Origin: an uncultured Pseudomonadota bacterium
GTDB taxonomy: Bacteria; Pseudomonadota; Gammaproteobacteria; Ga0077536
Reading direction: 5' to 3'
NCBI GenBank assembly: GCA_902597385.1
Contig: CACJXQ010000020.1
Coordinates: forward strand, 1 to 35,141
DNA: 35,141 nucleotides
Part shown: piece after piece, positions 1-9,755 of the stretch
How the letters are laid out: every line of letters begins with the position of its first letter
How positions within the stretch are numbered: the stretch's first letter is position 1
Made by a program: the position numbers and the translations under genes
Notes under the pieces: model-generated
The model's database searches: none
The model's input: the letters and a program-made list of their open reading frames with translations, nothing else
What the model was told of the DNA's origin: nothing

Positions 1-1639
1 TAACGTTAGCGTCTGCTATTGTCGAAAAAGCTTTATTGTAACCTGCGCTAATACTCATTTGGGGAGAATTGCCGTTTGCTAGCTCTTCTCTCACTCTCTG
101 AAAAATCAGGACATTTGCATCGACAGCCATACCAACAGTCAAGACTATGCCAGCAATACCAGGTAGTGTGAGAGTGGCTTGTAGCATAGAAAGTAGCGCT
201 ATAATCAAAATGAAATTCGTGAGAAGAGCCAAGTTTGCTATCAGCCCAAAGCCTCGGTAGTAAATCGCCATAAAAATCAGCACCAGAACCATTCCTAGAA
301 CAGTCGACTGCACTCCCATCCTTATATTTTCAGATCCTAGACTTGGTCCAATCGTCCTTTCTTGAATTATTTCCATAGGTGCAGCCAGAGAGCCTGCTCT
401 CAACAAAAGAGCCAGGGTTCTCGCTTCATCTGTTGACTCAAGTCCACTGATTTGAAATCGCTTTGAGAGCTGATCACGAATTGTGGCAATGTTTATCACC
501 TCCTCAATTGCGCGCCCATCACGTTGCTCGATAAAAACAACAGCCATAGGTTTTCCAATACGCTCCCTAGTTGCCTTACTGAAAATCCGTGCGCCTTTGC
601 CATCCAAAGTCACAAAAACTGCTGGACTGCCACTTTGTTGCTCCAGGCCCGAAGAGGCGTCGATAACATATTTGCCAGTTAAAAGAACACGTTTTTCGAC
701 CAGCACAGGAGAACCGTCACGTTCCTTTAATAGTTTCGCACCAATAGGAGTACGTCCGCTTCGTGCAGCAAGTCTAGGGTCCCCGTCAAGAAAAACCATC
801 CGAAATTCCAAGGTGGCTGTAGCACCGAGGATCTTTTTTGCTAGAGCAGTATCCTCAACACCTGGCAATTGAACAACCACTCTGCTGGCGCCCTGTCGTT
901 GAATAACCGGCTCAGAAACCCCAAACTCGTTGACCCGATTTCTGAGAGTAGTCAGATTTTGTTGTAAAGCGTTCTCAATACTTTCTTTCGTAGCTTCTTC
1001 GTTCACAACCAAACCGACTGATTCATCCTCTTCAGAGTCTAAAGTGAGGTCCCTAAATTGTGTTTGTAATAATGATTTACCAAGTTCTTTCATACTTGAA
1101 TCTAGAAAGACCACCTGTACCTTTCCGGATTCTCTACGAATCGAACGATACCTTATGCTTTCTTCTCGAAACGCAGCACGCAATTCAGAGATGACTCGCT
1201 CCAGATTTTGTGTTTCTACGGAAGCGGTGTCTACCTGTAACAAAAAGTGGACGCCTCCTCGAAGGTCCAGCCCCATATACATCGGCTTAGCGCCAATGTA
1301 GGACAACCAGTCAGGACTTGTTGGTGCCAATCCAAAAGCCACTACATAATCATCTCCTAATTTTTCTCTTATAATTTCCGCAGCCTGACGTCTAGAAGAG
1401 TTTTCTGGAAAAGTAATTTCAATTTGCTTCTTAGAGTTCTTTACTTCTTTTACCTTTAACTTATTCTCAGCTATGGTAGCTTCCACGAGCTTCTCAATAG
1501 ATACATCTACCGCACTACCTCTCCTTTCAGAAATCTGCAGGGCAGGATCTTGGGGGAAAATATTTGGCAGAGCGTATATGCCGCCCACTAACAAGACCAC
1601 GAATAGGAGAAGATAACGCCACAGAGGATAATAGTTCAC
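1..1639 (-). CDS. secD: Protein translocase subunit SecD (partial, C-terminus beyond the left edge)
   Basis: SecD is the inner-membrane component that, with SecF and YajC, uses the proton-motive force to help SecYEG complete protein export. About 546 residues are visible. There is an N-terminal membrane segment at roughly residues 8-26, followed by the periplasmic region with the family motif MGLDLRGGVHFLL near residue 122. The multi-TM part follows, with GIAGIVLTVGMAVDANVLIF, then RVREELANG, and the reading frame runs off the edge in FSTIADANV. The family length is about 615 residues, so only the last membrane segments are missing, and secF is expected next. The start chosen is GTG at 1639 (MNYYPLWRYLL). 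An in-frame stop lies a few codons upstream and no ATG gives the N-terminal helix. It lies 48 bases downstream of yajC in the same direction, as is usual. Confidence 0.97.
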   Translation of the reverse strand, partial: MNYYPLWRYLLLFVVLLVGGIYALPNIFPQDPALQISERRGSAVDVSIEKLVEATIAENKLKVKEVKNSKKQIEITFPENSSRRQAAEIIREKLGDDYVVAFGLAPTSPDWLSYIGAKPMYMGLDLRGGVHFLLQVDTASVETQNLERVISELRAAFREESIRYRSIRRESGKVQVVFLDSSMKELGKSLLQTQFRDLTLDSEEDESVGLVVNEEATKESIENALQQNLTTLRNRVNEFGVSEPVIQRQGASRVVVQLPGVEDTALAKKILGATATLEFRMVFLDGDPRLAARSGRTPIGAKLLKERDGSPVLVEKRVLLTGKYVIDASSGLEQQSGSPAVFVTLDGKGARIFSKATRERIGKPMAVVFIEQRDGRAIEEVINIATIRDQLSKRFQISGLESTDEARTLALLLRAGSLAAPMEIIQERTIGPSLGSENIRMGVQSTVLGMVLVLIFMAIYYRGFGLIANLALLTNFILIIALLSMLQATLTLPGIAGIVLTVGMAVDANVLIFQRVREELANGNSPQMSISAGYNKAFSTIADANV

Positions 1640-1687
1640 TTTATTTTTAGGTCCGATGGTTTAAACAGATCTTTTACAAAATAATCG

Positions 1688-2023
1688 TTAAGAATTCGCT
1701 TTGTAGGTGCCTTTCGGCACTACCTGTGAAACAGCGTTTTTCTGTAAATTAACCTCAACACCTTTCGCTATTTCTAACTTCACGAAATGCTCGTTTACTT
1801 CAGTAATTTTGCCAAGTAAACCCCCGTTCGAAACGGCCTCATCAGCGACGGAGAGCTCCCTTACCATCTTCGTGTGTTCTTTTTGACGTTTCATCTGTGG
1901 CCTTATAAGAAAAATATAGAAAACGACGAAAAGAATAATAAGCGGAACAAATGACGCAAGGCTCGCTCCCTGCGAAGCGGCAGGCGCTGTTTGCGCTACA
2001 CTATCTTGAATAAAATAACCCAT
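1688..2023 (-). CDS. yajC: Sec translocon accessory protein YajC
   Basis: YajC is a small single-pass inner-membrane protein that associates with SecDF and the SecYEG translocon. The 111-residue length is typical of the family. After a short Ala/Gln-rich N-terminus, a hydrophobic segment at about residues 24-41 (FVPLIILFVVFYIFLIRP) is followed by the hallmark RPQMKRQKEH. The cytoplasmic domain contains the G-KITEVNEHFVKLEIAKGVEV pattern of YajC proteins. It sits between tgt and secD in the canonical order queA-tgt-yajC-secD, so it is probably co-transcribed with them. Identity is firm from motif, size and position. Confidence 0.96.
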   Translation of the reverse strand: MGYFIQDSVAQTAPAASQGASLASFVPLIILFVVFYIFLIRPQMKRQKEHTKMVRELSVADEAVSNGGLLGKITEVNEHFVKLEIAKGVEVNLQKNAVSQVVPKGTYKANS

Positions 2024-2044
2024 GACTTTTCTTGGTACCTCGGC

Positions 2045-2092
2045 TGTTAGAATATTTCTAGATCTTATCTGGTATTAACTACTATTCTAACA
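2045..2092. repeat. Inverted repeat between tgt and yajC
   Basis: A 10-bp perfect inverted repeat lies in the 86-base gap between tgt and yajC. The arms are TGTTAGAATA at 2045-2054 and TATTCTAACA at 2083-2092, with a 28-base loop. It has no G/C-rich stem and no U-tract, so it does not look like a terminator. It could be an mRNA-processing or stability element, a regulator site, or chance in AT-rich DNA. Confidence 0.3.
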
Positions 2093-2109
2093 ACAATGTC
2101 CCAACGTAA

Positions 2110-3213
<1,104 letters not shown>

Positions 3214-3225
3214 TTAAGAGAAATT

Positions 3226-4263
3226 TCAGTTTGAGACACTTTTTGGGATTAACATAGCATCACCATAGCTATAAAAAAGGTATTCCTCTTTTATGGCGTG
3301 TTCATATGCCTTCTGCACCAAACCCATGCCCCCAAAAGCACTGAGCAATACGAAAAGGGTAGATTTTGGCATGTGGAAATTCGTCAACAAACAATCAACG
3401 ACATTAAAACGAAAGCCAGGCCGGATAAATAATCTCGTTTCACCAGAGTATGGTTTAAGTCTCCCTGGTGACCTGGCGATGGTTTCTAAAGCCCTCAAAA
3501 CCGTTGTCCCCACGGCGAATATTCTACCTCCCTCTTTCTTGACTGAATTAATTTGCTTACATAGCCTTGAGCTTACAACAATACGCTCTTCATGCATGTT
3601 GTGATTATTTAAGTTTCCGCTCTTAATGGGCAAGTATGTTCCAGAGCCTATGTGAAGAGTTAAAAACCCTATGGCAATGCTTTTTTTTGCAAGAGCCTGT
3701 AATAAGTCATTAGTTATGTGCAAACCAGCGGTAGGGGCTGCTACCGCACCTGGTTTGCTTGCAAAAATGGTTTGGTATCTATCGCTATCAACCGGTGAAT
3801 CTGCTCTTTTGATATAAGGCGGAAGCGGTACATGTCCCGAGCGCCGAAAGATTTCCTCCAAACTTTCGGGACCACGGCTCGAAAGTATACAAAGGGTGTC
3901 TTTCTTTTGTTTTATAGTCAGTTCTCCAACCGGCATAACCTTAAGCTGATCGTTAACTTTGGGAGCGCGATTAGCCCGCAAACGTACTAAAACATCGTTT
4001 TTCGACAAAACTCTCTCCACCAAGATTTCAACATTACCGCCCGTCTTTTTTCTCGCATAAAGACGGGCAGGAATTACTTTAGTATCATTCAGAACCAATA
4101 AGTCACCCTCGTTTAAGAAAGAGGGCAACTCATGGACGTAATTATCACCTAGGGTTCTAGAGCTCATATTTACAGCCAAAAGTCTAGCGTCCCCCCGATT
4201 GGATGACGGTCGTTGAGCAATTAAGCTTTGTGGCAATTCAAAATCAAAATCTTCGAGTAACAC
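3226..4263 (-). CDS. queA: S-adenosylmethionine:tRNA ribosyltransferase-isomerase
   Basis: QueA transfers and isomerises the ribosyl moiety of S-adenosylmethionine onto preQ1 in tRNA to give epoxyqueuosine, acting directly after Tgt. The protein has 345 residues, against about 350 for the family. Recognisable segments are DFDFELPQSLIAQRP at the N-terminus, GDLLVLNDTKVIPARL, HVPLPPYIKR, VAAPTAGLHIT, LHIGSGTYLPI, and near the C-terminus LLTNFHMPKSTLFVLLSAFGG. It is the first gene of the queA-tgt-yajC-secD run and is divergent from tRNA-Leu. Assignment is certain from motifs and synteny. Confidence 0.97.
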   Translation of the reverse strand: MLLEDFDFELPQSLIAQRPSSNRGDARLLAVNMSSRTLGDNYVHELPSFLNEGDLLVLNDTKVIPARLYARKKTGGNVEILVERVLSKNDVLVRLRANRAPKVNDQLKVMPVGELTIKQKKDTLCILSSRGPESLEEIFRRSGHVPLPPYIKRADSPVDSDRYQTIFASKPGAVAAPTAGLHITNDLLQALAKKSIAIGFLTLHIGSGTYLPIKSGNLNNHNMHEERIVVSSRLCKQINSVKKEGGRIFAVGTTVLRALETIARSPGRLKPYSGETRLFIRPGFRFNVVDCLLTNFHMPKSTLFVLLSAFGGMGLVQKAYEHAIKEEYLFYSYGDAMLIPKSVSN

Positions 4264-4284
4264 TTGTCAACCATTTGGATTTAG

Positions 4285-4314
4285 TTAAGCTATCTGAGCC
4301 CGGTAGTATATAAT
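4285..4314 (+). promoter_or_regulatory. Candidate sigma70 promoter for tRNA-Leu
   Basis: A perfect -10 hexamer TATAAT lies at 4309-4314, 12 bases before the first base of the tRNA. The best -35 at a workable distance is TTAAGC at 4285-4290 (18-bp spacer, three of six matches). Transcription would begin near 4321. The strong -10 and its position right before a stable RNA gene support a real promoter. The -35 is weak. Confidence 0.6.
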
Positions 4315-4326
4315 ACTTAGGAATGT

Positions 4327-4413
4327 GCCGGGATGGCGAAATTGGTAGACGCGCCAGATTCAAAATCTGGTATGGGAAACCATGTGTGGGTTCGAGTCCC
4401 ACTCCCGGCACCA
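4327..4413 (+). tRNA. tRNA-Leu (anticodon CAA)
   Basis: The 87-base gene folds as a class II tRNA. The acceptor stem GCCGGGA (4327-4333) pairs with TCCCGGC (4403-4409), and ACCA is encoded at 4410-4413. The anticodon arm is CCAGA-TTCAAAA-TCTGG (4354-4370), so the anticodon is CAA at 4361-4363 and reads UUG. A long variable arm follows, then the T-arm GTGGG-TTCGAGT-CCCAC. The D-arm TGGCGAAATTGGTAGACGC is the bacterial leucine type and closely resembles E. coli leuX. It lies between divergent queA and the convergent kinase gene. Confidence 0.97.
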
Positions 4414-4434
4414 TTAAAATCCTACCAATCCGAA

Positions 4435-5508
4435 TTACCGCCCGACTTCATATTGTCTCGCATAACGAGACAAATAATTAAATTGCTTAATCAAGTCTTG
4501 GCCGGCATTAAATTGGCCCTTTGCGCGAATGAGATTATGCTCAGCTGATGAAGAGAAACGGGTCGAATCCCAGCCAAAATGCCTTTCCTCCAAGACATCT
4601 AATAAAAATCTAGCAGACAGCTCAAAATAAACGTATAGAGTGGCCAACACCAATTCCTCTCTCTCGGGTTGACTAAGAAAGCCTCTTGCTTCGTTAGCAT
4701 AGCTCTCGAAAGCTGACCTGAATAAGTCGGAGTCGAAGACACCGTTTTCTTCATCTTCACCCATGGGATTACACCATGATCTAAAAGCATCACCTAACTC
4801 AAGCGGCAACGATGCAGGCCCCACCGTATCTAAATCCAGAATACATTCAGCTTTTTTTTCATCTGCTGAAAAAAGAAAATTACTTATTTTCGGATCTCCA
4901 TGCAATACCTTTAAATTACAACCTGTCATCGGAGGTAACTTATCTACAGTTGCAAAAAGAATTTCTGCCCTGCTTTTTACCTCAGAATCAAAGGGCCCTG
5001 CCTTGTTTTTTTTTAAAGCCTTTTCGAGCTTAGTCAGGTGCAAATGAATGTCGTGTGATCCCAAGGCCGTCCTGAAGTCATTGTCTTCATATCCTTCCAA
5101 AGCCAGATGAAATCTCGCCAACAAAGCCCCTGCCTCCGACGCCTGCAGATTGGTTTGCACTCTAGATGGAGAAAACCCTTCCAGAAAGCTAAATAATCGC
5201 CAAGACTCTCCTTTGTAGGTTTCTATAAGTTGGCCAGCTTTACCCTTCAAAACGTGGAAAATCTTCAACCCACTAGATTCTAGATGACGAGTTAGTCTGT
5301 CTATTTTCCCAGTAACCTCTGCTGAAAATCGATCACTTATTTTCTGTAAAACAAAGGTTCTTCCGTCGGAGACGTCAACTTTAAAACTTTTGTTGATCAA
5401 ACCTCCCTCAAGCACTTGAGAAGAAACCAACTGCAAATCCCACCTCTCAAGAACCGAGCCTAATTGCTCAAAATCCTCCTCTGGTTTTTGTTGTCGCAAA
5501 TTATCCAT
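4435..5508 (-). CDS. APH/choline-kinase-fold phosphotransferase, possibly N-acetylhexosamine 1-kinase-like
   Basis: This 357-residue soluble protein is a small-molecule kinase of the aminoglycoside phosphotransferase superfamily. It has an N-lobe with GGLINKSFKV (residues 35-44) and FVLQKI. The catalytic loop is LHGDPKISNFLF (202-213), where Asp205 and Asn210 are the expected catalytic and metal residues. The second metal site is ILDLDTVG (223-230), followed by LGDAFRSW. The HGDPKISNFLF...LDLDTV pattern and the length recall NahK-type kinases that phosphorylate N-acetylhexosamines at C1. That substrate is inference, and other sugar or amino-alcohol substrates are possible. The ORF ends 22 bases from the tRNA-Leu 3' end. 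I see no strong Shine-Dalgarno before the ATG at 5508. Confidence 0.75.
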   Translation of the reverse strand: MDNLRQQKPEEDFEQLGSVLERWDLQLVSSQVLEGGLINKSFKVDVSDGRTFVLQKISDRFSAEVTGKIDRLTRHLESSGLKIFHVLKGKAGQLIETYKGESWRLFSFLEGFSPSRVQTNLQASEAGALLARFHLALEGYEDNDFRTALGSHDIHLHLTKLEKALKKNKAGPFDSEVKSRAEILFATVDKLPPMTGCNLKVLHGDPKISNFLFSADEKKAECILDLDTVGPASLPLELGDAFRSWCNPMGEDEENGVFDSDLFRSAFESYANEARGFLSQPEREELVLATLYVYFELSARFLLDVLEERHFGWDSTRFSSSAEHNLIRAKGQFNAGQDLIKQFNYLSRYARQYEVGR

Positions 5509-5581
5509 TTAAGATAGAGTAAACATTTTATGCAGTCACCTAGTAAAGCCTCAAAACTTGGCATTAAACCGGTGGCGACCT

Positions 5582-8452
5582 TTAAATTTCACTAAAATTT
5601 AAGCCCGCTCTCTCTATTGAAGCTTTTGTATTTTTACCAGCAACGATACCAATCTTGCCCGCCGAGCTTAAGTAGCGATCACAGGCTTGTGACATCGACG
5701 CACAGGAAACAGACATCACCCCGGCTCTAAAAGACTTTATCAGACTGTCACCTCTTCCAAATAACCCGTTTACAAAAGAGCGATCCGCCTCTGCGACTGG
5801 GGTTCTCGAAGGATCTAGGGACCTAATAGAACCCAAAATCGACTCTTCCAGCCTTTTTTCTGAGTGATTTTCAGCAAACCAATCTAGTGACCTCCTGAAA
5901 TCGGTCACGGTCTCGAGCAATCTAGGATCTCGATAAGAGAAAAATTTGAAGGCTCCACTATCTGGAAAATAGCCCGAACCAGAACCATAGGCACCTCCCT
6001 TTTCTCTGATTTCGGCGTGCAGAAAACCGTCTTGCAGGTATTTGCCTAGGACAAATAACGCAGGAGCGTCAGGAGAAGTCTCCTCCACTGCGGGAAAAGC
6101 CATAGCGCAAAAATTTACTTGAGAATCGATAAGCCAGGCATCAGGACAATGTTCAGCAATATTGCATATATCAAAAGGGAGAGGGTCAATGTGCTCAAGT
6201 GGAAAAAAAGCCTCACATTCTTCAGACGCGCCTTTTAGTAGCTTTTCTTCTCCCATTACCATTATTTTGGGGCGCTGGTTCGCAAGCTTCATCCTAATGC
6301 TTTCAAAGTGTAAGAATACTTTTTCAAGCAGATAGTCGCCATTTTCTGATAAGAGAATATTCTTGATACTGCTAACTGCAGAGCCTCCCTCCCATATTTC
6401 ATCAAGAGCAGTTCTTTTAGAAAAGCTTCGACTTGCTGCAGTCATGGCTAGTTGATGCCCTCTGGCAGTCAGCGACTGCTCAAATTCTGACCTAGTCTGC
6501 TTTAATAAATCAGATAATCTACCTTTCTCGTCGAACCTCACTTTGCCAATTAGTTGGGCCGCAATCTCTGCTATCTGTTTTCGCTTCTTTCCTAAACCTT
6601 TACCGTTGATTATTAAAAAACCAACCTCTCTATTTTTGTTGCCAAGATCGGGCTTTACCAAACAAGAAACCGAAAAATCACCCACGGAACCTCGTTTCTC
6701 TATAGTCGCTATATAATCGTCATTACCACATCCAAACTCCGTCAAGTAGCCGCAAAAAAGCGGTAATAATTTCAATTCTTCTTCACTAAAACGAGTCAGT
6801 TGATAAGCCAACCTAAGTCGAAACACTCCATTGGAATCCACTTCGTATGTAAATGAAGAGGGAGCGGACTGCTCGGGCTTCAGTAGACCACGCCCTTCGG
6901 GAATATCCGATAAAGTAACCTTTGGCAATATAGACTCGTCATCCGTCTCTGACTGCCGCTTTTTTAGTGCTTCAGCTGCATCGCGAATTTGGTCCAGCTC
7001 AGAAGACCTCATAGTCTCAAACCGTTCTCGTAACTCAGCAGATTGGGCCTCCATCCTAGGATCTGGCTTATTCGTGGGCAACATGGTAACCGACGCGTGA
7101 TGTGGATTAGCCAAAAAGACACGAGCTACTAAATTCTTTATATAACCGGGATCGGACAGCCTACTCCTTAACTTGTCTAGAGCTGGTGTTAAATCGAGCA
7201 TTTGCAAAGCATCTTTTCGGTAAATAGTTGAGGAAAGTATCCTCCCCATTAAACTAAGTCCATGTGGGTAGGTTCCTCCACCCCAGTCTCGTTGGTCTAA
7301 CTCCAGCCTATCTAGTGATGCAACCATACTTTCGGATGGCAAACCGTCTTCAGCCAATTTTTGGAAACAGCCGTAAATTTCTTTTTCTACATCTTTCAAA
7401 TTCTCTTTATTCGCCCCTTCGACCCCGCAAATAAATGCTATTTGCCTTGTGGAGTCATCGATCCCACAAAGCTCCGAAGGCGCATCAGCGCACTTTAATG
7501 TTTCAAGCAACTTTCTAAGTGGAGAACCACTGTGCTCCAGGAGAACCGACGCCAAGAAATGCATCTCCATGAGTGAATCGGCATCTGAACTTTTTCCAAA
7601 AACCCACGCCCAAATGGCATGAGCCGACCTTTCGGGATCTAAACTAGTTTGATAATCTACGACTAGGCTCTGCTTTTCAGAAAAAGGCTTTTGCTCAGCG
7701 ATTTCAATGACCGGACTTCTATTCGGAAAATTCCCGAGAACCAGTTTTTCTAGTTGCTCCTGATGATCCTGAGCAGGAAGGTCGCCATATGTCATGAAGA
7801 CAGCGTTAGTCGGATTGTAATGCTGTTTGTGAAACTCACACAACTGAGAATATTCTAGCTTGGGAATCTCACTTGGCTCTCCTCCGCTGTTGTTGGCATA
7901 GATTGTGTCGGGATAAAGAACCTTGTGTAGGTGGTTCCAAAGTTGAGCTATTGGAGAGCTCATTGCCCCCTTCATCTCATTGTAGACAACCCCATGATAA
8001 GATAGGCCGCCACCATTTTGATCTCCTTGATTTTCAATTCGCCACCCCTCTTGAGCAAAATCCAAGCGATCTAAATTTGGGAAAAAGACAGCATCAAGAT
8101 ATACCGATAGTAGATTATAAAAATCCTTTTTATTCCTGGTTGCAAACGGATAAGCAGTCGTGTCTCCCGCTGTAAACGCGTTCATATAGGTGTTGAGAGA
8201 CCTTCTCAACATCATAAAGAATGGGTCGCGCACTGGATAACGCTCACTACCACACAAAACAGTATGCTCCAAAATATGGGCCACACCAGTAGAGTTAGTT
8301 GGCTTCGTCGGGAAAGCGACCATAAAAGCATTATTTTCATCGGAGTTCTCAAGGTGGAAATGCCTAGCCCCAGTTGAGGAGTGCTCAAATTCATAGAGCG
8401 TAACCCCAACAGATTTAAGTTTATTTTGAGACATTAATTCAAAACTACCCAT
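5582..8452 (-). CDS. M16C-family zinc metallopeptidase, PreP-like (insulinase superfamily)
   Basis: This 956-residue protein is a two-half clamshell peptidase of the presequence-protease branch (M16C), which degrades peptides up to a few tens of residues. The inverted zinc motif HxxEH is HILEH at residues 59-63, in the PreP-like context TGVAHILEHTVLCGSERYP. The distal zinc ligand is Glu159 in VVYNEMKGAMSSP. The C-terminal half carries KGGAYGSGSGYFPDSG and FFSYRDPR, the conserved substrate-contact region. I see no signal peptide, so it should be cytoplasmic. The ATG at 8452 is supported by AGAGG eight bases upstream. A second in-frame Met at residue 7 is the alternative start. The gene stands alone, about 70 bases from the kinase gene downstream. 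Confidence 0.92.
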   Translation of the reverse strand: MGSFELMSQNKLKSVGVTLYEFEHSSTGARHFHLENSDENNAFMVAFPTKPTNSTGVAHILEHTVLCGSERYPVRDPFFMMLRRSLNTYMNAFTAGDTTAYPFATRNKKDFYNLLSVYLDAVFFPNLDRLDFAQEGWRIENQGDQNGGGLSYHGVVYNEMKGAMSSPIAQLWNHLHKVLYPDTIYANNSGGEPSEIPKLEYSQLCEFHKQHYNPTNAVFMTYGDLPAQDHQEQLEKLVLGNFPNRSPVIEIAEQKPFSEKQSLVVDYQTSLDPERSAHAIWAWVFGKSSDADSLMEMHFLASVLLEHSGSPLRKLLETLKCADAPSELCGIDDSTRQIAFICGVEGANKENLKDVEKEIYGCFQKLAEDGLPSESMVASLDRLELDQRDWGGGTYPHGLSLMGRILSSTIYRKDALQMLDLTPALDKLRSRLSDPGYIKNLVARVFLANPHHASVTMLPTNKPDPRMEAQSAELRERFETMRSSELDQIRDAAEALKKRQSETDDESILPKVTLSDIPEGRGLLKPEQSAPSSFTYEVDSNGVFRLRLAYQLTRFSEEELKLLPLFCGYLTEFGCGNDDYIATIEKRGSVGDFSVSCLVKPDLGNKNREVGFLIINGKGLGKKRKQIAEIAAQLIGKVRFDEKGRLSDLLKQTRSEFEQSLTARGHQLAMTAASRSFSKRTALDEIWEGGSAVSSIKNILLSENGDYLLEKVFLHFESIRMKLANQRPKIMVMGEEKLLKGASEECEAFFPLEHIDPLPFDICNIAEHCPDAWLIDSQVNFCAMAFPAVEETSPDAPALFVLGKYLQDGFLHAEIREKGGAYGSGSGYFPDSGAFKFFSYRDPRLLETVTDFRRSLDWFAENHSEKRLEESILGSIRSLDPSRTPVAEADRSFVNGLFGRGDSLIKSFRAGVMSVSCASMSQACDRYLSSAGKIGIVAGKNTKASIERAGLNFSEI

Positions 8453-8500
8453 TTCAAACCTCTTGAGCTATGTTAGAAACCTTAGTTTACTACGACACCA

Positions 8501-8506
8501 ATTATA
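8501..8506 (-). promoter_or_regulatory. Candidate -10 element for the M16C peptidase gene
   Basis: Read on the minus strand this is a perfect TATAAT. It lies about 46 bases before the ATG at 8452, giving a leader of roughly 40 bases. No good -35 is seen at 16-18 bases upstream, so the site would be weak or activator-dependent. Confidence 0.4.
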
Positions 8507-8820
8507 ACCTAGACATCATAAGGCCGCAGGTACTACCTAGTCTAGAGCGTTGACTTTGCAGGCAAAAAACTATCCATTTGAGATTTTTTGTCTCTGAGCC
8601 ATCACTTGATGTAACTACTTGTTGACTTTAGCTTTTCCAGACCGAGATAAGTGTACCAGACAAATCAATTAATCATATTGCTAGGTGACTGAACTTCAGA
8701 TAGTTGATAATCCGAGATAGCCAAATTAGAACCTTCGATGATATCCGAAGCAGTGAACAATTTCTTAGAAAAATTTAACCTCGCAAAAAATGACACTAAG
8801 CGTTTAAAAAAACCATTTTC

Positions 8821-8829
8821 TGGTACAAT
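8821..8829 (+). promoter_or_regulatory. Candidate extended -10 promoter for the moxR-coxE pair
   Basis: The string TGGTACAAT contains an extended -10 (TGn) followed by TACAAT, five of six matches to consensus, about 70 bases before the moxR ATG. There is no clear -35 at 17 bases. Extended -10 promoters can work without one. Transcription would begin near 8836. Confidence 0.45.
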
Positions 8830-8897
8830 GTTGGGTAGATATTGAGAGAACCATATGTAAGTTCAACGCTTCATTTATTTAGGATAAGGATACGTGC

Positions 8898-9755
8898 ATG
8901 GCCACTGAAAGTTTTAAAGGGACCGAAAGCTACATTGCCACGGAGGATTTAATGATGGCGGTAAATGCTGCTGTTACTCTAGAGAGACCGCTTCTCGTGA
9001 AAGGAGAACCTGGTACTGGGAAAACCATGTTAGCTGAAGAAGTTGCTAGATCACTCGGAAAACCGCTCATTGAATGGCACATAAAATCAACCACTAAAGC
9101 CGCCCAGGGATTATACGAGTATGATGCTGTCGCCAGGCTCCGAGACTCTCAACTTGGGGACTCTAAAGTTCACGACATATCAAACTACATCGTGAAGGGC
9201 AAATTATGGGAAGCTTTTACAGCCGAAAGTCAGCCCGTCCTGCTTATCGATGAGATAGACAAGGCAGACATCGAATTTCCTAACGATCTATTGAGGGAAC
9301 TCGACAGGATGGAATTTTTCGTTTACGAAACGAAAGAAATGGTTCGTGCAACCCACAGGCCTATAATTATTATCACGAGCAATAACGAGAAAGAGCTTCC
9401 TGATGCCTTTCTAAGAAGGTGTTTTTTCCACTATATTGCTTTTCCGGACAAAGAGACGATGGAAGAGATTGTCGGCGTCCACCACCCAAAAATCAAAAAG
9501 AAATTACTAGCAGAAGCGCTAGAATGCTTTTTTGAACTCAGAGAAATACCGGGACTGAAAAAACGCCCATCTACTTCTGAATTGCTGGATTGGATAAAGC
9601 TCCTTCTAGCTGAGGACATACCCGCTGACGCGTTACGAGAAAAGGATACTCAAAAAGCTATTCCCAAGCTGTATGGTGCTCTGTTAAAAAACGAACAAGA
9701 CATGCATCTCTTCGAGCGGTTAGTTTTTATGTCAAGGAGAAACGGTGCTAGCTGA
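8898..9755 (+). CDS. MoxR-family AAA+ ATPase
   Basis: MoxR ATPases are chaperone-like AAA+ proteins that usually work with a VWA-domain partner to mature or insert cofactors into enzyme complexes. The 285 residues contain Walker A GEPGTGKT (36-43), Walker B LLIDEID (115-121), sensor-1 IIITSNNEKELPDAF (157-171) with arginine-finger-like LRRCFF, and a C-terminal lid. The ATG at 8898 is preceded by AAGG with an 8-base gap. The last 11 bases overlap the VWA gene that follows, so the two products are translationally linked. This is the common MoxR-CoxE pairing. The enzyme that it serves is not evident from this window. Confidence 0.93.
   Translation: MATESFKGTESYIATEDLMMAVNAAVTLERPLLVKGEPGTGKTMLAEEVARSLGKPLIEWHIKSTTKAAQGLYEYDAVARLRDSQLGDSKVHDISNYIVKGKLWEAFTAESQPVLLIDEIDKADIEFPNDLLRELDRMEFFVYETKEMVRATHRPIIIITSNNEKELPDAFLRRCFFHYIAFPDKETMEEIVGVHHPKIKKKLLAEALECFFELREIPGLKKRPSTSELLDWIKLLLAEDIPADALREKDTQKAIPKLYGALLKNEQDMHLFERLVFMSRRNGAS

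Larger units (their letters stand above)
8453..8897. other. Non-coding divergent region between the M16C peptidase and moxR genes
   Basis: No credible ORF, RNA gene or terminator is visible in these 445 bases. They should hold promoters for both divergent genes. The word GTTGACTTT occurs twice in the plus direction (8549-8557 and 8621-8629). The second copy gives TTGACT (8622-8627), which has a weak -10-like GATAAG 18 bases on at 8646-8651. The more convincing -10 elements are listed separately. Confidence 0.6.

Noticed and set aside
483-1301. Two plus-strand frames opposite secD
   Set aside because: They lie antisense to a clearly conserved SecD frame and encode Ser/Arg-rich low-quality proteins.
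4333-4548. 71-codon plus-strand frame starting in the tRNA
   Set aside because: It runs through the tRNA-Leu gene and the antisense of the kinase gene.
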